Shown here one piece after another: positions 1-6,014 of a stretch of 26,949 bases of DNA. Origin of the DNA: Fontivivens sp964399735 (GTDB lineage: Bacteria > Zhuqueibacterota > Zhuqueibacteria > Residuimicrobiales > Krinioviventaceae). The notes beneath the pieces were generated by a model that saw nothing but the letters and a program-made list of their open reading frames with translations, had not been told where the DNA came from and ran no database searches. Both the position numbers and the translations under genes were made by a program. Each line of letters starts with the position of its first letter. Position 1 is the stretch's first letter. The DNA is taken from positions 1 through 26,949 of the forward strand of contig CAYNSO010000044.1 in NCBI GenBank assembly GCA_964399735.1, written 5' to 3'.

Positions 1-121
1 TAAAACAAGTGAATAAATTTATGGTATATTGTTAATAATTGTTGTCGCTGTGCAAGTTATCCATTAGATTCAAGTTTGGAATAAAAGCTTTGCCATTACA
101 AGAATATCCTAATTAAACGGC

Positions 122-364
122 CCTCGAGTAGAGCCAAGGCTGTATCAAAAGCCTAAAAAAGTAGAATTGATGACAAGTTCAAGTAAAAAAATCCATCCAT
201 GTCATTCCGAGGAGCGAAGCGACGAGGAATCTTTCGTATTTAACATATTGTAAAAACAAGATTTCTCGCTTCGCTCGAAATGACAAGTTTGTTATGTATG
301 TTTTGTATTTTGAATGACTTTGTATAAATTGAGGCTTTTGATACAGACCCGGCTCGTATCGAGG
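122..364. mobile_element. MITE-like element, family 1, copy A
   Basis: Imperfect terminal inverted repeats of about 33 bases lie at 122-154 and 332-364. Their inner 15 bases, CTGTATCAAAAGCCT, match exactly. Inside is a second imperfect palindrome: 201-234 (GTCATTCCGAGGAGCGAAGC...) against 258-284 (...CGCTTCGCTCGAAATGAC). There is no coding capacity. The same ends and core recur at 3999-4255, 7621-7796 and 21463-21911, so this is a dispersed non-autonomous element. Open frames across it are translations of the repeat. Target-site duplications were not resolved by eye. Confidence 0.75.
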
Positions 365-437
365 AGATGGTTCTGTAACTTACACAGTATATTTTACATT
401 GGCGCACGTCTTGATACGTCCGGTTCATAATTTTGAA

Positions 438-472
438 AAACCGGTTCCTGTTTAAAGAATGCGAACCGGTTT
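438..472. repeat. Stem-loop upstream of DUF1801 gene
   Basis: Perfect 10-base inverted repeat AAACCGGTTC (438-447) and GAACCGGTTT (463-472) with a 15-base loop. It ends 38 bases before the chosen start of the DUF1801 gene and has no following T-run, so it is more likely an operator or a 5' mRNA structure than a terminator. Confidence 0.5.
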
Positions 473-509
473 GAAACGTGGTAACAGAAGAGATGGAGCT
501 AATACATAT

Positions 510-887
510 ATGACAAGCGACAGGAAAAATGCAGAAAATATTGATGAATACATCGGCATGTACCCTGTAGAAGTACAGAATATTTTGCAAAATCTGCGGC
601 AAATCATCCGGCAAAACGCACCGGAAGCCGTTGAAACCATGAGCTATCAAATACCGACCTTTGCCCTGAACGGCAACCTGGTGCATTTTGCCGCTTTTAC
701 GAAACACATCGGCTTTTACCCGACGCCTTCGGGGATCGAGGCGTTCAGGGACGAACTTGCATATTATAAACTCGCCAAAGGCTCGGTGCAGTTCCCGCTG
801 GATCAACCATTGCCTATGGAGTTGATCGGCAGAATCGTGCGGTTCCGGGTTGAGGAAAATGTGCAAAAAAAGAAAAAGCAGAAATAA
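510..887 (+). CDS. DUF1801 / YdhG-like putative iron chaperone
   Basis: A 125-residue protein of the DUF1801 family (YdhG/frataxin-like 'iron chaperone' group). The family is small, cytosolic and only loosely characterised. Typical features visible are YPVEVQNILQNLRQIIR near the N-terminus, PEAVETMSYQIPTF in the middle, and the signature FAAFTKHIGFYPTPSG followed by the LAKGSVQFPLDQPLP strand. A Lys-rich tail ends the protein. The ATG at 510 is preferred over the in-frame ATG at 459 because GGAG at 495-498 precedes it and the family domain starts just after; the extra 17 residues (RTGLKRGNRRDG...) do not look like the family and would begin inside the stem-loop. It stands alone on this strand; the next gene starts 120 bases downstream. 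Confidence 0.85.
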   Translation: MTSDRKNAENIDEYIGMYPVEVQNILQNLRQIIRQNAPEAVETMSYQIPTFALNGNLVHFAAFTKHIGFYPTPSGIEAFRDELAYYKLAKGSVQFPLDQPLPMELIGRIVRFRVEENVQKKKKQK

Positions 888-1007
888 TACTGCTATTCTT
901 GTGTTTTTTAAAGTTAAGCAAGTACCCCTGTTACCAAGATTAGATTATTAATTGCCAGCTTGCAAATTAAAAAACAGTCATGTTGAATTAAATTGGGAGG
1001 ACTAGTA

Positions 1008-1436
1008 ATGAAAGCTAAAACGATCATCCTGTTGCTTTTGCTTATTTGTTGTCTACATTGCCAAAAAAGTCTGGAGCCTGACAAACCTGACAACCAGATG
1101 ATAATGCAATACAAGTTCATGCAAGGATGGACCGGACATATTATCACAATTAATATTTATGCTAACGGGGTAATTACAGATACCTCCGGTACGGAAAAAG
1201 AGGCCGAATTCAGCAATGCTGAATGGCGGCAATTGAACAATTTCCTGATAAAATTTACAGAAATCAAGGCTGGGTTCATACCATCGGATGGGGCGTTTTG
1301 TGATTTTGATAATCACTGGTTAGTAAAATCCCCCATATCTCAAGCCGATACAATTTATATCTATGAGGGTCTCGATTCTGAGCGAATCCCTGCGGAATTG
1401 CGGAGTGTGGTTGAAATGCTAAAGAAAAAGTTATAA
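1008..1436 (+). CDS. Small predicted lipoprotein, unknown function
   Basis: A 142-residue protein with a classical export signal: KAK at the N-terminus, a run of Ile/Leu (residues 6-13), then cysteines at 14, 15 and 18. Cys18 in LHCQKS is the likely lipidated residue, although CLHC is a poor match to the lipobox. The mature part has no motif I recognise; it is mixed beta-type sequence with a hydrophilic start (SLEPDKPDNQ). A strong ribosome binding site, GGGAGG at 995-1000, sits 7 bases before the ATG at 1008, so this start is used rather than the one at 993. The stop lies two bases from the stop of the convergent PIN toxin gene. Short secreted lipoproteins like this are common in FCB bacteria. 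Confidence 0.7.
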   Translation: MKAKTIILLLLLICCLHCQKSLEPDKPDNQMIMQYKFMQGWTGHIITINIYANGVITDTSGTEKEAEFSNAEWRQLNNFLIKFTEIKAGFIPSDGAFCDFDNHWLVKSPISQADTIYIYEGLDSERIPAELRSVVEMLKKKL

Positions 1437-1438
1437 TA

Positions 1439-1897
1439 CTAGCTGCCGGCATGCTCCTTGTGACGTACTGGCTCGGCAACAAACGGATTGATGATCGTCA
1501 GGTTTTGGATTTTGGTAAAGTGTGGCAAGTCCTCAGAATAAAGAGTTTTGCACTCTGCTTTCAGGGCGGCGGAAATGATCAGGGAATCAACCAGGGGGAA
1601 TTTCCAGCGTTCAATCATTTCCAACGTCTGGTGATACAAATTAATATAAGTATACACTTCGCATAATGGTTCCAGCACAAAAGTCATATATTTATGACAA
1701 TCAGCAAGGGACATTGGTACCTTGAACAGGGTGGTAGCGGCAAAAAGGAATTCCTGAATAACCTGGCTGCTGGTAACTCCGGATAAATTATCCAGGGCAT
1801 GAGACACAATTTTTTTGGCTGTTTCCTGTCTGGCTTTGTCGGTTTTGTCAAATGTCCTGATAAAAATACTGGTATCGATGAAATATTTACCGTTCAT
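1439..1897 (-). CDS. PIN-domain toxin (VapC-like ribonuclease)
   Basis: A 152-residue PIN-domain protein, the usual length of VapC-type toxins, which cleave RNA in a Mg2+-dependent way. The four acidic positions expected of the fold are visible: D8 in YFIDTSIF, E49 in QVIQEF, D104 in PLVDSLI and D123 in YSEDL. The start at 1897 is preceded by AGGGAG and overlaps the end of the upstream RHH antitoxin gene by 11 bases, the coupled arrangement normal for antitoxin-first modules. Longer in-frame starts would run deep into the antitoxin gene. The RNA target cannot be told from sequence. The gene appears intact. Confidence 0.88.
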   Translation of the reverse strand: MNGKYFIDTSIFIRTFDKTDKARQETAKKIVSHALDNLSGVTSSQVIQEFLFAATTLFKVPMSLADCHKYMTFVLEPLCEVYTYINLYHQTLEMIERWKFPLVDSLIISAALKAECKTLYSEDLPHFTKIQNLTIINPFVAEPVRHKEHAGS

Positions 1898-2108
1898 TAA
1901 TTTTCTCCCTGGTAATAGGGCCTCCGGGTTCCGCATAACCCCACATTTCCATAAATTTATTGTAATAGAACACCTTTTGATCTTTGTTGGCATACTGGAT
2001 CAGCCATTCCCGAAACAGCGCATTCAGGGTAGTGCGCTCTTTATTGGCTTTATCACGGACTTTATTAATGAGTTCTTCGTCGGCGCTGAGCGTGATGTTT
2101 TTTAGCAT
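1887..2108 (-). CDS. Ribbon-helix-helix antitoxin of the PIN toxin
   Basis: A 73-residue protein whose N-terminal half (ITLSADEELINKVRDKANK...TTLNALFREWL, residues 5-36) has the strand-helix-helix pattern of Arc/CopG/MetJ DNA-binding proteins. The C-terminal part (VFYYNKFMEMWGYAEP...) would wrap the toxin. The ATG at 2108 follows GGGAG at good spacing, whereas the longest open frame extends 65 codons upstream through the promoter and into the neighbouring gene. It overlaps the toxin start by 11 bases. Antitoxins of this kind normally repress their own operon together with the toxin, and a palindromic segment lies just upstream (2123-2156). Confidence 0.85.
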   Translation of the reverse strand: MLKNITLSADEELINKVRDKANKERTTLNALFREWLIQYANKDQKVFYYNKFMEMWGYAEPGGPITREKINER

Positions 2109-2122
2109 AATATTCTCCCACA

Positions 2123-2156
2123 TTACACTGAAATTGTGTACACTATTGTTGTGTAA
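2123..2156 (-). promoter_or_regulatory. Candidate operator of the RHH/PIN operon
   Basis: Three related TGTA-type words lie just upstream of the antitoxin start: TTACAC (2123-2128), the palindrome GTGTACAC (2136-2143) and GTGTAA (2151-2156). The outer two form an inverted pair around the central palindrome. This is the sort of site an RHH repressor dimer or tetramer would bind. Its role is inferred from position and symmetry only. Confidence 0.45.
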
Positions 2157-2204
2157 TATAGGATGCTGAATGAATAAAGGCAAGCAAAAAATGTAACAAG
2201 AAAG

Positions 2205-2224
2205 AGATAAGAAATTTTTTATCT
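2205..2224 (-). terminator. Weak stem-loop at the end of the TAC operon
   Basis: AGATAA (2205-2210) and TTATCT (2219-2224) form a small A+T-rich hairpin. It overlaps the stop codon of the SecB-like gene and is followed on the minus strand by CTTTCTTGTT. It could end transcription, but the stem is weak. Confidence 0.25.
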
Positions 2225-2626
2225 TTTTAATAAGGGTAAGGTTAATGGCGGGATATTCATCCGCGCGGTAATGGAATTGACCGTTTCCCGGAAAAACGGC
2301 CACACATTCAGGGGCAGGCTGAGATCCTTATAAATATCAAAAAAAGGTTCGGTAATATTTTTTGAAGATTTAAAAAGAATCCCATATAGACAATCAATTT
2401 TTAAAACAATTTTCTTTTGCGGGTTTTTCGCGGTCAGGGTATACCGGGAATCAACGGCAAAACCTTCTTCTGTGTTGGTAAAAGTAGAACTGTCCTTGAT
2501 GGTAATGGACATGCCCTCCGTGATGAGTTCGTGGGAGATATATGATTCAAGACTTTTCATGTACAAAGATTGTAATTCGATATCATCAAGAATGATACGA
2601 TATTCTGCAGGAGTCATTTTTTCCAT
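2219..2626 (-). CDS. SecB-like chaperone of a HicAB toxin-antitoxin operon
   Basis: A 135-residue SecB-like protein (E. coli SecB is about 155). The family signature is the C-terminal helix and strand, LPLNVWPFFRETVNSITARM followed by NIPPLTLPLL (residues about 104-134), comparable to the 'YARE...NL..RG.FP.LNL.P' end of SecB. The middle alternates beta strands (SITIKDSSTF, RYTLTAKNP, KIVLKIDCLYGILFK). Housekeeping SecB is a cytosolic tetramer that holds exported proteins unfolded. Here the gene is third in a HicA-HicB operon, 9 bases after hicB, which points to the antitoxin-protecting role of TAC chaperones. The ATG at 2626 is used because AAGGA (2637-2633) lies 6 bases upstream; the TTG at 2632 would touch the binding site. 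Family assignment is by pattern, not search. Confidence 0.8.
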   Translation of the reverse strand: MEKMTPAEYRIILDDIELQSLYMKSLESYISHELITEGMSITIKDSSTFTNTEEGFAVDSRYTLTAKNPQKKIVLKIDCLYGILFKSSKNITEPFFDIYKDLSLPLNVWPFFRETVNSITARMNIPPLTLPLLKR

Positions 2627-2635
2627 AATCAATCC

Positions 2636-3166
2636 TTATGCACACTTGCGAAAATCAACAGGAATTTCATTAAAGCATTCGGTTTTGAATTGCCAGTCAG
2701 CGTGGTCGATTTTATAATCGATCTCTTTTATATGTTTAAAAAAACTTTTTATTTCAGTTTTTATTTCGGTGATTTCTTCCTGAAGGGTATTTAATAATGA
2801 TTTGCGAGTCAATAAATACAGGCAGTATTGATTCAATGTCGTATCGTTTTTTTCCGATTCTAAAGCCAAATATCTGTGCAACTCTTTGGGGATGCGTAAA
2901 ATAAACCTGCCGCTATATTCCTTTTCCACTTTATCTTCTTCAGGTTCCGGGATTGGGATGTTTTCATCCAAATACTTTTTAAACAGGTATTCTTTTACAG
3001 TATTCAGATCGTTAATTGCTTCTTCAATTGTATCGCCATCGCCCAGGAAAGCATATTTGCCCAGTAATGGAATTCTTGCCTGGTACCCGCCGCCATCCGC
3101 CACCGGTATTGTTATAATTTCTATGGGATAATTCAGGTTCATATAATATTTTATTGTTTTACTCAT
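2636..3166 (-). CDS. hicB: HicB-family antitoxin with RHH domain and long C-terminal tail
   Basis: A 176-residue antitoxin. Residues about 9-70 form the HicB fold (YPIEIITIPVADGGGYQARI, then LGDGDTIEEAINDL), the degenerate RNase-H-like domain that covers the toxin. Residues about 84-122 (YSGRFILRIPKELHRYLALE...) form the DNA-binding ribbon-helix-helix that represses the operon. Residues 123-176 are an extra tail: an amphipathic, coiled-coil-like stretch (LQEEITEIKTEIKSFFKHIK) and a hydrophobic end with W158, F160, F165 and EIPVDFR at 167-173. Ordinary HicB proteins usually stop soon after the RHH. Since a SecB-like gene follows, this tail is the best candidate for a chaperone-addiction segment. 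The gene overlaps hicA by 8 bases (3159-3166), so translation is probably coupled. Confidence 0.85.
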   Translation of the reverse strand: MSKTIKYYMNLNYPIEIITIPVADGGGYQARIPLLGKYAFLGDGDTIEEAINDLNTVKEYLFKKYLDENIPIPEPEEDKVEKEYSGRFILRIPKELHRYLALESEKNDTTLNQYCLYLLTRKSLLNTLQEEITEIKTEIKSFFKHIKEIDYKIDHADWQFKTECFNEIPVDFRKCA

Positions 3167-3440
3167 TTCCAGCGCTTTCTGTAATAATTGCTATTGCTTT
3201 TAAAATTGTTTTCAGGTAAACGCCCCGGACTTTTTGACCATTTTTTACAGGTATTGTAAAATCTCCATTTACTCCAAAACCAACCTGGTTAATCAAACAG
3301 GGATGCCTGACAACAATATGTGAGCCGGGTTTATAATCAATTTCAAAGGGGTATCTTTCAAGAATACTGATGACCTCTTCTTTATCAACAAATATCGGTT
3401 TGTTTTCCCATTTCTTGAAAATCTTCTCAACTTTTGACAT
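3159..3440 (-). CDS. hicA: HicA-family toxin (mRNA interferase)
   Basis: A 93-residue HicA toxin. The double-stranded-RNA-binding-like fold and its key motif are visible: YKPGSHIVVRHP, with the conserved histidine at H41, followed by DFTIPVKNGQKVRGVYLKTILKAI, the family's '...IPxHxGkel..gtLr.Ilk' region. HicA cleaves mRNA and is blocked by HicB. AAAGG sits 7 bases before the ATG at 3440, and a consensus-like promoter lies just upstream. It is the first gene of hicA-hicB-secB-like; the toxin-first order is normal for HicAB. The N-terminal segment (EKIFKKWENKPIFVDKEEVI) is longer than in the shortest HicA proteins, but the total is within the usual range. Confidence 0.88.
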   Translation of the reverse strand: MSKVEKIFKKWENKPIFVDKEEVISILERYPFEIDYKPGSHIVVRHPCLINQVGFGVNGDFTIPVKNGQKVRGVYLKTILKAIAIITESAGNE

Positions 3441-3453
3441 AAATTAGCCTTTT

Positions 3454-3482
3454 AATATATCACATATAGTATAAAAAGTCAA
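3454..3482 (-). promoter_or_regulatory. Sigma-70-type promoter of hicA-hicB-secB
   Basis: On the minus strand, TTGACT (3482-3477) and TATATT (3459-3454) are separated by exactly 17 bases, close to the -35/-10 consensus, and lie 14 bases upstream of the hicA start codon. A near-palindrome, CAAACATGTTTTG (3503-3515), sits 20 bases upstream of the -35 box and is a possible site for the HicB RHH domain. Confidence 0.65.
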
Positions 3483-3661
3483 CAAAAAATTTGTAATCTA
3501 CACAAACATGTTTTGTACAAAAAATAGAAATTCTGATCCGGTATTGTAATTAATGGAAAATCTGCTTAAATGGAAAACATAAACTATAATAAACCCCTAT
3601 TCACATCCTTATCCACACCGCCTGTATTTACAAATTTTTTTTAAAAAAAACAAGATTATTT

Positions 3662-3885
3662 TGGTTCTATAAGCTTTTGTGTGGGTAATTTTGGCGATTG
3701 AACCATTGTTAAAAGTATAAGAGGCTCAATATGAACACATTGTATTCATGTTCTTTTTTAATATAAAAGATTTTGCATTGTTATTCAACGAAAAGTTACA
3801 TTAACCATACCTTTATAGCGGATATGACTGTATTCTTGTTTTTAAAATAGTGGGAGAATTACCCACAACAAACAATATAGAGCCA
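3662..3885. mobile_element. MITE-like element, family 2, copy 1
   Basis: Terminal inverted repeats of about 31 bases: left end 3662-3692 (TGGTTCTATAAG...GTGGGTAATT) and right end 3854-3885, whose reverse complement begins TGGCTCTATATTG and ends in GTGGGTAATTCTC. The inside is A+T-rich, with no coding capacity, and contains TGTATTCATGTTC, shared with 17747-17760. Same family as 17368-17803, 26284-26575 and 26625-26949. Confidence 0.7.
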
Positions 3886-3998
3886 TTATTTTTATTGCAA
3901 TTCATTACCCCGATATTTTTTGCGGAATCCCCTGAAAATATCTAGTCGGTCTGTAAAGTAAAGGCGACAAGTCCTTACTAAAAAGCGCCTTTAATTCC

Positions 3999-4255
3999 CG
4001 GGGCTGTATCTAAAGGTATTAAAAATTGAATATAGATGGAAACAAAACTATAAGAGTTAGATTCCATATTCTCCGGTTTTGTAAGTAAATGCAAAACACG
4101 TTTTTGTTATTTCGACCGAAGGGGAAAAATCTTGTTTTTTTTGGGGTTTTAACAATAAAGATTCCTCGTCGCTTCGCTCCTCGGAATGACATGGTAGGGA
4201 GTTTTTAAACAAGTAGAATATGGCATTCAACAATATTGCTTTTGAAACAGCCCCG
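3999..4255. mobile_element. MITE-like element, family 1, copy B
   Basis: The ends are CGGGGCTGTATCTAAAGG (from 3999) and its imperfect inverse CTTTTGAAACAGCCCCG (ending 4255). The core holds the family's CCTCGTCGCTTCGCTCCTCGG arm at about 4162-4184, in inverted orientation relative to copy A, with a decayed partner arm (TTATTTCGACCGAAGGGG) around 4107-4125. With the family 2 element at 3662, this explains most of the 880-base gene-free stretch 3441-4321. The rest (3483-3661, 3886-3998) is A+T-rich with nothing else I recognise. Confidence 0.7.
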
Positions 4256-4280
4256 AACAATCATTTAGATAGAATATCCC

Positions 4281-4304
4281 AACAAGGGGCAAAAGCCCCT
4301 TGTT
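4281..4304 (-). terminator. Stem-loop after the PIG-L deacetylase gene
   Basis: Perfect 10-base stem AACAAGGGGC / GCCCCTTGTT with an AAAA loop, 17 bases past the stop codon at 4322. On the minus strand the stem ends in TT followed by GGGATATTCT, so the T-run is short. It is a plausible intrinsic terminator for the minus-strand genes 4322-6671. Confidence 0.55.
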
Positions 4305-4321
4305 CAAAGATTTGACTGCGC

Positions 4322-5218
4322 TCACTTGTAAAACGGAAACAATACTTTAATTTCTTCTTTACTCGGTATACGGCCATACTCGCAAATTTCGAATGCCTCG
4401 GCGTACTGAATTTTCGCCGCCCGTTCCGGGCCGTACCACTGTTCCAGCTGCTTGCTGTACTGGGTTACGGTTCTGTGGAATTCATCGACAAACCGCCGGC
4501 GCACCTGGTCGCGGCGTTGCTGCTGTTTGACAGGATCGGCAGGATACAAATCGGCTGAACCGAGCGCGCCGCCTTCGTAAAACTGCGATTCCATGCCGGT
4601 CAGCGCATCCAGTTTTTTTTCCATCACCGCGTCGATAGCCACAACTATGTCGGCGCTAAAGGGCGAGGGCTTTTGAAAATCATCGGAACTGAACAGAAAC
4701 ACCGGGTTCTTTTGCAGGGGCGGCACATCCGGCAGGAAAAACGGCACGGACACCATAAAAGCGGCATCCTGTACCAGTGTTCCGCAATAACGGTGGTCGG
4801 GGTGATAGTCGTTAGGCCGGTGGGTAATAACAATATCCGCATTCCATTCGCGGATCAGTTTGGTAATGAGGCGGCGGTTTTCCAGAGTCGGCATCAGTTC
4901 GCCGTCATGAATATCCAGCACCTGCACGGTATTGCCGAGGATTTTGGCGGCGCGTTCCACTTCGGCAGTACGCCGCCTTGCCAACGGACCGCCGGCTTCG
5001 CGCCAGTGGCCGATGTCGCCGTTGGATACGGATACAAATTTTACGGCATGGCCCTGCGCCGCCCACAACGCTGCGGCGCCGCCCGCGGAAATTTCTGCAT
5101 CGTCCGGGTGCGCTCCAAAACAGATGATGCGCAATTGTTTATCCGCAGCTAAAGCGGGGATAACCGTCAGGCCAACAAGCGCAATGACCAGCAAAAAGAA
5201 AATTCGACTGTTTTGCAC
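4322..5218 (-). CDS. Exported PIG-L/LmbE-family zinc deacetylase
   Basis: A 298-residue PIG-L (LmbE-like) family protein. These are zinc-dependent amidases that remove acetyl or similar groups from N-acetylglucosamine derivatives. The metal-site motif AHPDD is at residues 36-40, and the second motif THRPNDYHPDH at 132-142 supplies further ligands. A signal peptide is clear: NSR, a hydrophobic run (IFFLLVIALVGLTVIPAL), then ALA-AD near residue 25, so it acts in the periplasm or outside. The start is taken as GTG at 5218 because AAGGA (5230-5226) lies 7 bases upstream and the signal peptide begins there; the ATG at 5254 has no binding site and adds a charged stretch. It follows the barrel gene by 48 bases. 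The substrate cannot be told. Confidence 0.85.
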   Translation of the reverse strand: MQNSRIFFLLVIALVGLTVIPALAADKQLRIICFGAHPDDAEISAGGAAALWAAQGHAVKFVSVSNGDIGHWREAGGPLARRRTAEVERAAKILGNTVQVLDIHDGELMPTLENRRLITKLIREWNADIVITHRPNDYHPDHRYCGTLVQDAAFMVSVPFFLPDVPPLQKNPVFLFSSDDFQKPSPFSADIVVAIDAVMEKKLDALTGMESQFYEGGALGSADLYPADPVKQQQRRDQVRRRFVDEFHRTVTQYSKQLEQWYGPERAAKIQYAEAFEICEYGRIPSKEEIKVLFPFYK

Positions 5219-5266
5219 AAGATTATCCTTTCTTTTTTGTACCGGTATGATCATGCCGAAAACCAG

Positions 5267-5902
5267 TTAGAATTGCACCCCCGCCAGAATTTCAAAAGAG
5301 GTGTTGGTAACTTTTAATAATTCGGTTTTATACACATAACTGGAGCCCGGACTAGATCGGATTTCCAAAAGAATTGTGTATTTGTCGTTGATTTTATATT
5401 CCCCGCCAATACCTAAAGAAACACCCATATCATCGTCTTTATAATTTTCAAAAACATCATCAAACCCTTCATCGGTTGGGCGTGAAAGCAGATAATCATA
5501 ATGAAATCCAAAAATAATATATGGACTTATGAGCGGTTTTCGCCATCTCAATTTGGCGTAAACCGGAATTGACAAATAATCAAACCTGTAATTATACTCA
5601 AGTTCACCAATCGGTTGCGATCCTGTTTCATTCGTTTCAGGTTGAACGTCTTTAAAACCCTTTTGCACATAATTCAGTTCAGCTACCAGAGTGAGCAATC
5701 TGTCGGTAAAAAATTCCGCAGACACACCAGCCGCCAGGCCGGTTCGGTATTTAAAATCCGGGGCGTCAATGTTAGTGTAATCGAATTCCTGGTTGGCCAG
5801 GGCCAAACCGATTTTCACACCCAGGCCAGGCATTGCCGCTTTTGATGCTGTAATGGTGGTGCAAATCAAGAGCGCTGCAAGCAGCAAGGGATTGGTTTTC
5901 AT
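5267..5902 (-). CDS. Outer-membrane beta-barrel protein (porin-like)
   Basis: A 211-residue protein with a signal peptide (KTNPLLLAALLICTTITASKAA) and a mature part made of alternating amphipathic strands rich in Tyr, Gly and aromatics (GLGVKIGLALANQEF, GLAAGVSAEFF, LTLVAELNYVQKGF, YNYRFDYLSIPVYAKLRW). It ends in SFEILAGVQF, with the terminal aromatic residue read by the Bam machinery. This is the pattern of 8-strand 'OMP_b-brl' proteins common in Bacteroidota and relatives. The ATG at 5902 is chosen over the upstream start at 5917 because GGGAG precedes it and the signal peptide begins there. It is probably co-transcribed with the downstream deacetylase. Ligand unknown. Confidence 0.82.
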   Translation of the reverse strand: MKTNPLLLAALLICTTITASKAAMPGLGVKIGLALANQEFDYTNIDAPDFKYRTGLAAGVSAEFFTDRLLTLVAELNYVQKGFKDVQPETNETGSQPIGELEYNYRFDYLSIPVYAKLRWRKPLISPYIIFGFHYDYLLSRPTDEGFDDVFENYKDDDMGVSLGIGGEYKINDKYTILLEIRSSPGSSYVYKTELLKVTNTSFEILAGVQF

Positions 5903-6014
5903 TTGTTCATCTCCCATAATTAAACTGATGACATTTTATTTCTTACTATTAAATGGCGGTATGTCAGGTTTGTTCCTTGTTTCAATTTTATCCGTAAAGG
6001 GAAAATTTTTTGGG

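Noticed and set aside
438..472. Intrinsic terminator on the plus strand
   Set aside because: A strong stem but a 15-base loop and no T-run; no upstream plus-strand gene would need it.
240..866. Minus-strand 208-codon frame
   Set aside because: It covers a MITE-like element and runs antisense through the DUF1801 gene; the peptide is a translation of repeat sequence ('...SSEARN...').
2219..2626. Housekeeping SecB
   Set aside because: It is short, embedded in a HicAB operon and not beside the usual secB neighbours (grxC, gpsA); a dedicated toxin-antitoxin chaperone fits better.
4057..4260. 67-codon frame with the peptide CHSEERSDEES
   Set aside because: This is the family 1 repeat read as protein; no ribosome binding site, and the same peptide appears wherever the repeat lies in that frame.
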